The position numbers and the translations under genes were made by a program. DNA of 64,000 nt from positions 594,595-658,594 of the forward strand of contig NZ_BMUZ01000002.1 of assembly GCF_014650455.1 (NCBI RefSeq), given 5' to 3'. This document shows positions 16,925 to 23,717 of this stretch, piece by piece. This stretch comes from Streptomyces xanthochromogenes. GTDB lineage: Bacteria; Actinomycetota; Actinomycetes; Streptomycetales; Streptomycetaceae. Below the pieces are notes generated by a model. It searched no databases, was not told the DNA's origin, and was given only the letters and a program-made list of their open reading frames with translations. Position 1 is the stretch's first letter. Every line of letters begins with the position of its first letter.

Positions 16925-19036
16925 TCAGGCGGAAGCCCCGGCCGCCCTGGGGCGCTGCGCCGGACGTGGCGGCTCCAGCCGAGTGACCACACTGGAGTGG
17001 AAGAGGTCGACGGCCGCGTCCACCCCGCGGATGAAACCGGTCTCGGCATTGCCGCGCGTACTGCCCACGCCTTTGGAAAGCGAAAGCCGGAACCCGGAGA
17101 TCCGCTCGGCCCCCTTCGGCAACAGATCGCCGGGCTCGGGGCGCAGCTTCTCCAGGGTGCCGCGCGGACCGACCGTCTCCCCTTCGAGGAGGGTCTCCAC
17201 ATGGAGATCGGCCGGTGCCTCACCCAGCTGTTTCATCAGCTTCTTGGCCCAGCTCAGCGGGTATCCCTGCTCGGGTGCGGAGATCTCGACGGATGTCCTG
17301 AGCCTCCCCATCCGCAGATCGGCGACGACACCCACGATGCCGGGCGCTCCCTCGATGCGAATCTCGGCCCGCAGCTGTCCGTCCACGCAGAGCCGAGCAG
17401 CCAGTTCGGCCCGGCGCGACTGCGGATCGGTGCCGCGCTTGGCCCGCTGCACCGGCACCACCTTCGTGCCGAGTTCCCCGCCGAGTCGCAGGCAGACCTG
17501 GCGTATCAGCCGCTCCCAGCTCTCGACGACCTGCACGGTTCGCGGATCCCCCGGCGACAGGGTCTCCTCGTCGATCCCGTTGCGCACCGGGACCCACGCG
17601 GGGCCCATGTTCTGGAAGCCGTGGCAGCCGGAGTTGTCGTGCTGGAGATAGTGCAGCAACTCCTGGAGGAGCCAGGCGTGCGCCTCGTTGCGTACGCCCT
17701 CGTGCCGGATGAGGAGCTGCGCCTGATGCGTCACTTCGGCCCAGGACAGATGCCACAGCGCTACCTTGTGCTTGCGCCGCCCGTCGGTCTTCACCTCGAC
17801 CAGTGAACTTCCCTCCAGGGCAACGTCGTTGGAGAGGGTGATGACCGCCTCGTAGCCCCGACGGGCGGCGATGTCCATATAGGCCTGGATCTGCTCGCTC
17901 TTGAGGGCGTTGCCGTTGGTCTTGGTCTCGACGAGGGCCGTCCACAGCTTCCCCGCGCGCTCCACGCGGATGACTCCGTCGGGCCGCTTCGGGCTGTCGC
18001 CGTGCGGAAGCGACACCTCGGTGAAGGTCTCCATCCGCCCGGCGGGCGCGCCGAAGGCGGCGGTGAGACGCCGCCCGAACTCCGGTACCTGGGTCATCAC
18101 GGCGAGCAGCACGGACGTGGCCCGCATCTCGCGCTCTCGGTCGCTCTTGAGGGAGGAGGCGGGGAACAACCGGGCGCTGCGCCACGCGTCGTTCTCGGCG
18201 AGCGAAGGCTTGGGCGCCTTCGGCAGGGTGACCTTCTTCTTGGCGGTACGGAGCCGGCGTGCGGGCGGGGTGGTGGCCTGCTCGGCAGCGACGTGTTCGG
18301 CCGAGCGCTGTACGGGCACCGAGGCGAGAGCCGCGGCACGGGCGTCCGTCCGGTGCCCGACCGCTGTGTCGGACACGCCGGTCGAGACGGCCGTCTCGAT
18401 GGCGGCAGCGGTGCGGCCGCCCATGTCCGTGGCGTCGGTGGCGCCCGGTGCTCGATCCTGAAGGTGGTCCGCCTCGCTGTCCTGGTCGTCGTCCTCATCG
18501 ATCTCGATGCCGTAGTCGGTGGCGAGACCGGCGAGGCCGGAGTCGTAGCCCTGGCCGATGGCGCGGAACTTCCACGCGTCCTCGCGACGGTAGATCTCAC
18601 CGAAGACGAAGGCGCTCTCCGTTTCGGCATCGGTGATGGAGAAGCGCAGCATCTCCTCGCCCGAACCGTCCGTCAGGCCGATCCTGAGGTTCTCCAACTC
18701 GCCGAAATGAGCCCGCTGATGACGACTGGCGGCGATGACGACGCGGTCGACCCCGTCAGGAATGGCCGTCAGGTCGAGCCGAATTCTGTCCTCGCTGCCG
18801 TTCTCCGTCGGGGCCGGGCCGAGGAGTTGAACCGTGCCGTCGGCAGCGGCCGGGTTGTTGTAGAAGTAGAAGTCCCCGTTGCCCCGTACCTTGCCGTCGA
18901 CTCCCAGCAGCAGCACGGAGACATCGGCATCGCCCTCACCGTTCGGGCTGCTCCAGCTCAGACTCACGATGACGGAGTCGGCGTTCTCGCTGAGCGCCGC
19001 CAGGCCCACATTGGCACCCTTGACCATGTCGTGCAT
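16925..19036 (-). CDS. TerD domain protein fused to a PD-(D/E)XK nuclease-like domain
   Basis: 703-residue protein. Residues 1-180 are a TerD domain (calcium-binding stress-response fold): DSVIVSLSWSS, DADVSVLLLGVDGKV, then IYRREDAWKFRAIGQGYDSG, the conserved TerD C-terminus. Residues ~180-265 are a disordered acidic then Arg/Ala-rich linker. The second module (about 280-460) has the order RPDG (Asp353), LVETKT (Glu370, Lys372) and EQIQAY (Gln382/384), the PD-(D/E)XK nuclease layout; this assignment is mine from motif spacing. The remaining ~240 residues, starting with a strand-rich segment, are unassigned. ATG 19036 is preceded by GTGGGGGGGA. It converges on the SNF2-SWIM pair. It could instead be an inactive nuclease fold. 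Confidence 0.7.
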   Translation of the reverse strand: MHDMVKGANVGLAALSENADSVIVSLSWSSPNGEGDADVSVLLLGVDGKVRGNGDFYFYNNPAAADGTVQLLGPAPTENGSEDRIRLDLTAIPDGVDRVVIAASRHQRAHFGELENLRIGLTDGSGEEMLRFSITDAETESAFVFGEIYRREDAWKFRAIGQGYDSGLAGLATDYGIEIDEDDDQDSEADHLQDRAPGATDATDMGGRTAAAIETAVSTGVSDTAVGHRTDARAAALASVPVQRSAEHVAAEQATTPPARRLRTAKKKVTLPKAPKPSLAENDAWRSARLFPASSLKSDREREMRATSVLLAVMTQVPEFGRRLTAAFGAPAGRMETFTEVSLPHGDSPKRPDGVIRVERAGKLWTALVETKTNGNALKSEQIQAYMDIAARRGYEAVITLSNDVALEGSSLVEVKTDGRRKHKVALWHLSWAEVTHQAQLLIRHEGVRNEAHAWLLQELLHYLQHDNSGCHGFQNMGPAWVPVRNGIDEETLSPGDPRTVQVVESWERLIRQVCLRLGGELGTKVVPVQRAKRGTDPQSRRAELAARLCVDGQLRAEIRIEGAPGIVGVVADLRMGRLRTSVEISAPEQGYPLSWAKKLMKQLGEAPADLHVETLLEGETVGPRGTLEKLRPEPGDLLPKGAERISGFRLSLSKGVGSTRGNAETGFIRGVDAAVDLFHSSVVTRLEPPRPAQRPRAAGASA

Positions 19037-19224
19037 GAGATCCCCCCCACGGGATGGAGGGCTGTACGGGCATGGCCGAACTGCCCTCTGTTCACGGAAA
19101 GTTAATGCTCTCCCCAAGAGCGCGGAATGCAGCCTACTCGCCGATGTGCGGCCGTCGCCCGGGGAAAGGAGCAAAGGTGCCGGGGTGTCGAAGGGCACGG
19201 GCTGCGCCCTGTGGGCCGCTCGCC

Positions 19225-19767
19225 CTATGAGCCGCTTGCCCAGTGGGTCAGGCGCTGGAAGTCGGCCTCGCGCAGGCCCCGTCGGGGGTGGATGCGCACC
19301 ATCAGTGCGCGGGCGTCGTGGTGGTCGCGCACATATGTCTCGTCCAGGTCGGTGATCATGTCGTCGACCCAGGCGAACGGTCGGCCCGCGGCCCACTTCA
19401 GCAGGGGTCTGGTCTTCCAGTACAGGCCGTCGGGGTCGGTGGCGAAGAGCTCGGGCCAGGCGATGAAGGGGAGGTCCGCGGGGAGGCCGATGGCGGGGCC
19501 GATCATCTCGTTGGCCTCGTCCATCCACGTGGTGGCCCAGGCCAGTTCGTAGGGCAGCGAACGCAGCCGGGGGCCGTGCGCCGGGTTGAGGTAGACCCGC
19601 AGGCCGCGCCGGTGCGGCCGCGAGCCCGGGGTCTGGCGGGAGAGCCAGGCCGAGGGGTGGAGCCGGTGGGTGCGGTAGCCGCGCAGATGGGGCAGGCGGG
19701 CCGCGTAGGGGTTGAGGGGGCCGTCCACGTCGAGGAGCAGCAGGGGGCGGTCCGGCGCAGTCGTCAT
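19225..19767 (-). CDS. HAD-like hydrolase domain-containing protein
   Basis: 180-residue protein beginning RPLLLLDVDGPLNPYAAR, an HAD motif I (DxDG) at residues ~13-16. HAD motif IV may be VDDMITDLDE near residue 125. The sequence around RSLPYELAWATTWMDEAN is the usual Streptomyces HAD-domain family without recognised substrate. It probably is a small phosphohydrolase or an inactive relative. Start: ATG 19767 gives the family N-terminus; ATG 19785 in frame would add six residues, and neither has a good ribosome binding site. Confidence 0.75.
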   Translation of the reverse strand: MTTAPDRPLLLLDVDGPLNPYAARLPHLRGYRTHRLHPSAWLSRQTPGSRPHRRGLRVYLNPAHGPRLRSLPYELAWATTWMDEANEMIGPAIGLPADLPFIAWPELFATDPDGLYWKTRPLLKWAAGRPFAWVDDMITDLDETYVRDHHDARALMVRIHPRRGLREADFQRLTHWASGS

Positions 19768-19975
19768 GAGGGAGGGATACCCCATGGCGTTGGGCTCAAG
19801 TTCCTTGCACGGAAGGGCAGTTGCGGAGTTCGGGGGTCCGCTCGCGGTGGGGCTCGTGGCCACGCCCGTGGCGGCCGGGCGGCCCGGGGCCCGTGGTGCC
19901 GCCCGGGCTGCTGGAGGGCATCGCCTCAGCTATGGCAAGGCATGTGGGGCGGGGGCCGCTCTGGGGCCCGCCGGT

Positions 19976-21322
19976 TCAGCCGCCCGACGTCGTCACCGAC
20001 TCGCGGGTCTCCGGGGCCCACGCCAGCGACACCAGCATCCCGACGAGCAGCACGGCCGCCAGCCAGTACATCGAGCCGCTGAGGCCGAGGTGCTCCAGGC
20101 TCACCGGCAGGATGAACGTGCCGACGGCCGACGCGATGCGGCTCGTGCCGTTGAGGAAGCCGACGCCGGTGGCGCGCAGATGCGTGGGGTAGAGCTCGGC
20201 GGGATACACCTGGGTGAGGTTCGAGGCGCCGGCCATCACGAAGGTGTAGACGAGGAACGGCACCATGAGGGCGATCGTGGAGGCATGGGCGAAGGCACCC
20301 ATCAACGTCAACGCCGCCGTCATGATGCCGAACGTGACGATCGTCAAGGGGCGACGGCCGCACTTCTGGAGGAACCAGAGACCTAGGACACCGCCGCCGA
20401 GCAGGAAGAGGTTGAGGAGCAGGTTCTGCAGGTCCGGATCGGGGACGTGCAGGGCGGCCAGGATGGTCGGCATGAAGGTGTAGATCGCGAAGTACGGCAG
20501 TACCTGCGCGCTGTAGAAGACCGTGCCGAACCAGGTCCGCCTGGCCTGGCCCGGCGAGAAGAGCTCCCGGTAGGCGCCCGCCGTGCTGGTGCGCCGCTCG
20601 GGCGGGGCGACCTCGGCCGCGCCCAGCTCCGCCCTGAGGTACTTCCGGGCGATGGCCCGGGCCTCCGCGACGCGGCCCTGACTGATCAGCCAGCTCGGCG
20701 ACTCCGGCGTGCCGAAGCGGAGGAGCAGCACCAGGAGCGCGGGCACGGCGCCGGACGCGAGCAGCAGATACGCCGCCCCCTCGGACTTGCCGAGATAGGT
20801 GCCGAGGATGCCCGCGATGACATAACCGACGGTCCACATCACGGTGAGGGAGCCAAGGAGTACGCCCCGCAGCCTGCGGGGTGCGAACTCGGACAGCATC
20901 GTCGGACCCACGGCGTAGTCCGCGCCGAGCCCGAAGCCGATCAGTACGCGCAGGGTGAAGAGCAGCGCCGGGTCACGCGCCCAGAGCTGGAGGGCGGAGG
21001 CGACGGTGATCAGGACGAAGTTGTAGATGTACAGCTTCTGGCGGCCGATGATGTCGCCGACCCGGCCGAGCACGATGCTGCCGAAGAAGAGTCCGATCAG
21101 CGCCGACGCGCCGAGCAGGCCCTGCCAGACGCCCGAGAGGTGGCGGGCGTCGGTGAGGGTGGCGAGGACCGCGCCGATCATGCCGAGCGCGTAGCCGTCG
21201 GAGAAGTTCGCTCCGAACGTGGTCGCCGTCACCCTCAGATGGAACGGGCGCAGGGGGGCCTCGTCGAGCGACGGGGCGAGTCGCTCGGGTGGGTCGGATT
21301 CCACGGTGGCCGGCTTCGGCAT
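19976..21322 (-). CDS. MFS transporter (sugar/aromatic acid porter type)
   Basis: 448-residue membrane protein with twelve predicted transmembrane helices. Signature motifs: GRVGDIIGRQKLYIY (the G-x-x-x-D-R/K-x-G-R/K loop 2-3 motif), FGLGADYAVGPTMLSEFAPRRLRG after helix 4, GTPESPSWLISQGR at the start of the central loop, and CGRRPLTIVTFG for the loop 8-9 repeat. This combination (PESPxWLxxxGR) belongs to the sugar-porter / metabolite symporter families of the major facilitator superfamily, so proton-coupled uptake of a small organic solute is likely; substrate unknown. It stands alone between unrelated genes. Confidence 0.9.
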   Translation of the reverse strand: MPKPATVESDPPERLAPSLDEAPLRPFHLRVTATTFGANFSDGYALGMIGAVLATLTDARHLSGVWQGLLGASALIGLFFGSIVLGRVGDIIGRQKLYIYNFVLITVASALQLWARDPALLFTLRVLIGFGLGADYAVGPTMLSEFAPRRLRGVLLGSLTVMWTVGYVIAGILGTYLGKSEGAAYLLLASGAVPALLVLLLRFGTPESPSWLISQGRVAEARAIARKYLRAELGAAEVAPPERRTSTAGAYRELFSPGQARRTWFGTVFYSAQVLPYFAIYTFMPTILAALHVPDPDLQNLLLNLFLLGGGVLGLWFLQKCGRRPLTIVTFGIMTAALTLMGAFAHASTIALMVPFLVYTFVMAGASNLTQVYPAELYPTHLRATGVGFLNGTSRIASAVGTFILPVSLEHLGLSGSMYWLAAVLLVGMLVSLAWAPETRESVTTSGG

Positions 21323-21462
21323 CGGCTGTTACCTCGCCTGGGGCATGGGCCCGCCTGGGGTGGCGGGGAACGGGCGGCTTGGGTCGAGCGGAGCCATCCT
21401 GCCCTGCCGGAGCCCCGGAAGGGAATCGTTCTATGCGGAAGAACTGTGAGTGAATGGAATTC

Positions 21463-22338
21463 TTACGCAAGAGGAGGCTGGCCTTCCGCGACCCTGGAGG
21501 CTACCTCGTGCGGCGCCGAAGCGGGTGGTTCGGCGGCCTCGTGCGGCGCCGAAACGGGTGGCTCGCCAGCCTCGTGCGGCGCCGAAGCGAGTGGTTCGGC
21601 GGCCTTGTCCGGCGCCGACGCGGGCGACCCGCAAGGCCCGCAAGGCCCGCAAGGCTTGCGGGGCTCGCCGGCTCCGCCCGCCGACCAGGCCGCCAGGACC
21701 GCGTCGATCGCGGCGGCCACCCGTGCCCGTGCCCTGTTGTGCGGGACGCGCGCCATCAGCAGCGCGTCGTACTCCGTGTCCAGATGGCGGACGGACGCGC
21801 GCACCGCGGCCGTCACCGCCGCCGCGTCCAGCGCACGGCCCGCCGCCGACCGGCCCACCCGGCCGCTGCCCCGCACCGAGGCGTGCTCGGCGATGTCACG
21901 GGCCCGCTCGGCCGGACAGCCCGGAAACAGGCGCAGGATCTCGGCGGTCAGGGCCGCCGTGAACCGGACGTCCTCGGCCGCCCGTCGCCCGGCGTCCCGG
22001 GCCCGCCGACGGGCCCGCGCCTCGGCATCGGCCAGGCAGGCGGCCTCGGCCGCGGCGAGCGCGGCCTCCTCGACGAAGACGCCCTGCCGCTCATAGCGCC
22101 GCCGGCGCCGATCGCGGCGCACCACGACGGCGGAGAGCGAACTGCCCGAGCGGGCACGGCGGGTGAGCGCGGTGTCTCCGCGCGGCAGGAACACCAGATG
22201 GCCCAGATCCGCGCAGTCCAGACAGAGCGGCGAGCCCGACTCAAGGACGAGATGCCTCAGCGGGGCGCGACCGCATCCGGCGCAGCGATGGTGATGCCGG
22301 GGCTGTATGACGAGAATGGGACCACCCTCCTTGCCCAA
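21463..22338 (-). CDS. DUF2293 domain-containing protein (non-ATG start)
   Basis: About 290 residues. An N-terminal zinc-ribbon-like motif (HRCAGCGRAPL ... PLCLDCADLGH) and LPRGDTALTRRAR lead into a helical, very Ala/Arg-rich region. DUF2293 follows (about residues 135-215, LRLFPGCPAERARDIAEHASVRGSGRVGR ... VRHLDTEYDALL). The tail is built of degenerate repeats of the type ASAPHEAAEPP plus CGPCGPCG. No in-frame ATG or GTG lies close to the conserved start: TTG 22338 has AGGGAG five bases upstream, and an ATT at 22317 has AAGGAGGG seven bases upstream. Divergent from the gene at 22424. Function unknown. Confidence 0.75.
   Translation of the reverse strand: MGKEGGPILVIQPRHHHRCAGCGRAPLRHLVLESGSPLCLDCADLGHLVFLPRGDTALTRRARSGSSLSAVVVRRDRRRRRYERQGVFVEEAALAAAEAACLADAEARARRRARDAGRRAAEDVRFTAALTAEILRLFPGCPAERARDIAEHASVRGSGRVGRSAAGRALDAAAVTAAVRASVRHLDTEYDALLMARVPHNRARARVAAAIDAVLAAWSAGGAGEPRKPCGPCGPCGSPASAPDKAAEPLASAPHEAGEPPVSAPHEAAEPPASAPHEVASRVAEGQPPLA
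21485..21665 (+). repeat. Intragenic repeats encoding the DUF2293 protein tail
   Basis: A ~33-base unit of the form CTCGTGCGGCGCCGAAGCG (continuing with a GTGGTTCGGCGG-type half) recurs four to five times between about 21508 and 21615, followed by four 9-base CCCGCAAGG-type repeats at about 21625-21660. On the minus strand these encode the ASAPHEAAEPP and CGP repeats of the DUF2293 protein. Confidence 0.85.
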
Positions 22339-22423
22339 GTCTCCCTGTTCGTCCGTCCCTTCTCTGATTCCCCGCGCAATAACCAGTGGAACAAGGCGGA
22401 TTGAGATTGCTACGTTTCCCCAC

Positions 22424-23155
22424 GTGGCGAAACTCAATCAGATCATCGCAGTCGAAAAGGGAATCAAGTCGAAGTCCCACCAGGACCTGACGGCCGCTCA
22501 GCACGGGCTGCAGAAGCCCGCGTTGCTGGCTGGTATTTCCCGCACCTATCAGCCCAAGGACGAGGAGGGTGAGCAGCTCCCGCCCGAGTCCACCCGGGTG
22601 CAGGTCAGGTCCGAGGACGTCCTGCGGGACACCGCCGCCACGCTGACCCGCCTGTTCGACGTGACCGCTACCAAGGACTGGGCGAACTGCGAGGCGCGCG
22701 CCGACATCACCGTCGACGGGCGGACCCTCGTGGCCGCCGCACCCGTCTCGTACCTGCTCTTCCTGGAGAAGCAGCTCACGGACATCAACGCCTTCGTGCG
22801 CCGCCTCCCCGTGCTCGACGCCGCCGAAGCGTGGGTGCAGGACCCGTCCACGGACTCCTGGAAGACCGAACCGGTACGCACGCTGCGCACGAAGAAGGTG
22901 CCGCGCAACCACGTCAAGGCGGAAGCCACCGACAAACACCCGGCCCAGGTCGAGGTGTACTACGAGGACGTGCCGGTCGGCTACTGGACGACCGTCAAGT
23001 TCTCGGGCGCGCTGCCCGCCCGCCGCGTCAACGAACTCGTCGCCCGCGTCGAGAAGTTGCAGCAGGCGGTGAAGTTCGCCCGCGAGGAGGCCAACGGCAT
23101 CGACGTCACCGACCAGCGGGTGGGCGACGCCGTATTCGGCTACCTTTTCGGATGA
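22424..23155 (+). CDS. Conserved hypothetical protein (DUF7873-like)
   Basis: 243-residue soluble protein starting at GTG 22424 with MAKLNQIIAVEKGIKSKSHQ when the initiator is read as Met. I recognise this highly conserved actinobacterial protein, now placed I believe in DUF7873, but no function is known. Visible features: an N-terminal helical half (LTAAQHGLQKPALLAGISRT), a conserved AAPVSYLLFLEKQLTDINAF near residue 105, KVPRNHVKAEATDKHPAQVE near 155, and a C-terminal helix RVEKLQQAVKFAREEAN followed by GDAVFGYLFG. No signal peptide, membrane segment or catalytic motif. Divergent from the DUF2293 gene, with ~85-105 bases between starts. Confidence 0.8.
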   Translation: MAKLNQIIAVEKGIKSKSHQDLTAAQHGLQKPALLAGISRTYQPKDEEGEQLPPESTRVQVRSEDVLRDTAATLTRLFDVTATKDWANCEARADITVDGRTLVAAAPVSYLLFLEKQLTDINAFVRRLPVLDAAEAWVQDPSTDSWKTEPVRTLRTKKVPRNHVKAEATDKHPAQVEVYYEDVPVGYWTTVKFSGALPARRVNELVARVEKLQQAVKFAREEANGIDVTDQRVGDAVFGYLFG

Positions 23156-23160
23156 ACCTC

Positions 23161-23232
23161 CGTCGTGTGAGCACGCCTTGTCGTGTGACCACGTCCTGTC
23201 GCGTGACCACGACTTGTCGTGGGAGTACGCGA
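23161..23232 (+). repeat. 18-base tandem repeat, four copies
   Basis: Units at 23161, 23179, 23197 and 23215 follow TGTCGTGTGACCACGnCT with a few changes each. They lie just after the conserved hypothetical gene and before the permuted tRNA-like locus. Confidence 0.85.
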
Positions 23233-23244
23233 TGACCCAGAACT

Positions 23245-23269
23245 CCCGGCCGGGCACAGCACGGCCGGG
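23245..23269 (+). terminator. Hairpin after the conserved hypothetical gene
   Basis: Perfect 8-bp stem CCCGGCCG (23245-23252) with CGGCCGGG (23262-23269), loop of 9 bases, 90 bases after the stop. Likely terminator; no U tract. Confidence 0.5.
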
Positions 23270-23372
23270 TGCGCCAGGAGCGCAAAGCTGAAACTGAAGC
23301 TTGTCGTGACGGGGCGGGCGCGAATCACGCATCCGCCATCAATCTCAGACTCTCGCTCCAGACTCAGCATGC

Positions 23373-23550
23373 GCCACCGATCGCCGGAACCAACCGGCCC
23401 AGGCCCATGTGCGTCGAATTGCCGGTTCGAGTCCGGCCCGCGGAGCTCCACTCGCATTCCCTACCGATCCGCGGTGGTCCAAAGGCAGGACGCGACGGAT
23501 TGAGACTGACCTGGGTTCTCAAGCGGACCGGCGTGTGCAGTTGCGGTGGC
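23373..23550 (+). ncRNA. Circularly permuted tRNA-like RNA
   Basis: The 3' half of a tRNA precedes its 5' half. 3' half: CGTCG (23412-23416, anticodon-stem 3' strand), AATT variable region, T arm GCCGG-TTCGAGT-CCGGC (23421-23437), CCGCGGA acceptor strand (23438-23444), discriminator G. After 22 bases comes the 5' half: TCCGCGG (23468-23474), TG, D arm GTCC-AAAGGCA-GGAC, G, then CGACG (23493-23497). All four stems pair perfectly (7+4+5+5 bp), and U8, A14, G18G19, G26/A44 and the T-loop consensus are present. A GATTGAG stretch after CGACG would put TTG at positions 34-36, but U33 is replaced by A. Outside, three more helices nest: 23398-23403/23510-23515, 23382-23387/23528-23533 and 23373-23379/23544-23550. 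No CCA is encoded. Circular permutation is seen directly; expression and function are inference. Confidence 0.65.
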
Positions 23551-23558
23551 ATCACTCA

Positions 23559-23589
23559 GGGCCCGGGGGCCGGCTACGCCTCCGGGCCC
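23559..23589 (+). terminator. Terminator-like hairpin after the tRNA-like RNA
   Basis: 8-bp stem GGGCCCGG (23559-23566) with CCGGGCCC (23582-23589), starting 8 bases after the outermost helix of the RNA. No strong U tract. Confidence 0.5.
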
Positions 23590-23605
23590 GCTCCTGTCCG
23601 CGGCC

Positions 23606-23667
23606 CCGCTTCCGCTTCCGCTTCCGCCTTCGCTTCCGCCTTCGCCTCCGCCTTCGCCTCCGCTCCC
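23606..23667 (+). repeat. TTCCGC/TTCGCC hexanucleotide tract
   Basis: About ten tandem hexanucleotides of the form CTTCCG, CTTCGC and CCTCCG, a strand-asymmetric pyrimidine-rich microsatellite ~50 bases before the next gene. Confidence 0.8.
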
Positions 23668-23717
23668 GGGGGCCTTCCTCCCGACCCGTACGCCCGGCCA
23701 CCGCGCATGATGGGGAC

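Noticed and set aside
19800..19970. A short plus-strand coding region between the HAD and MFS genes
   Set aside because: No recognisable domain or ribosome binding site; it would run antisense into the MFS gene.
23412..23445. Attachment site left by an integrative element (tRNA 3' end)
   Set aside because: No integrase or element genes are nearby, and the neighbouring 5' half pairs exactly with it. It cannot be fully excluded as an origin of the permutation.
23412..23504. A standard tRNA gene or one-piece tmRNA
   Set aside because: The order of halves is reversed. The D stem is complete, unlike tmRNA, and the acceptor lacks the G3-U70 pair needed for alanine charging.
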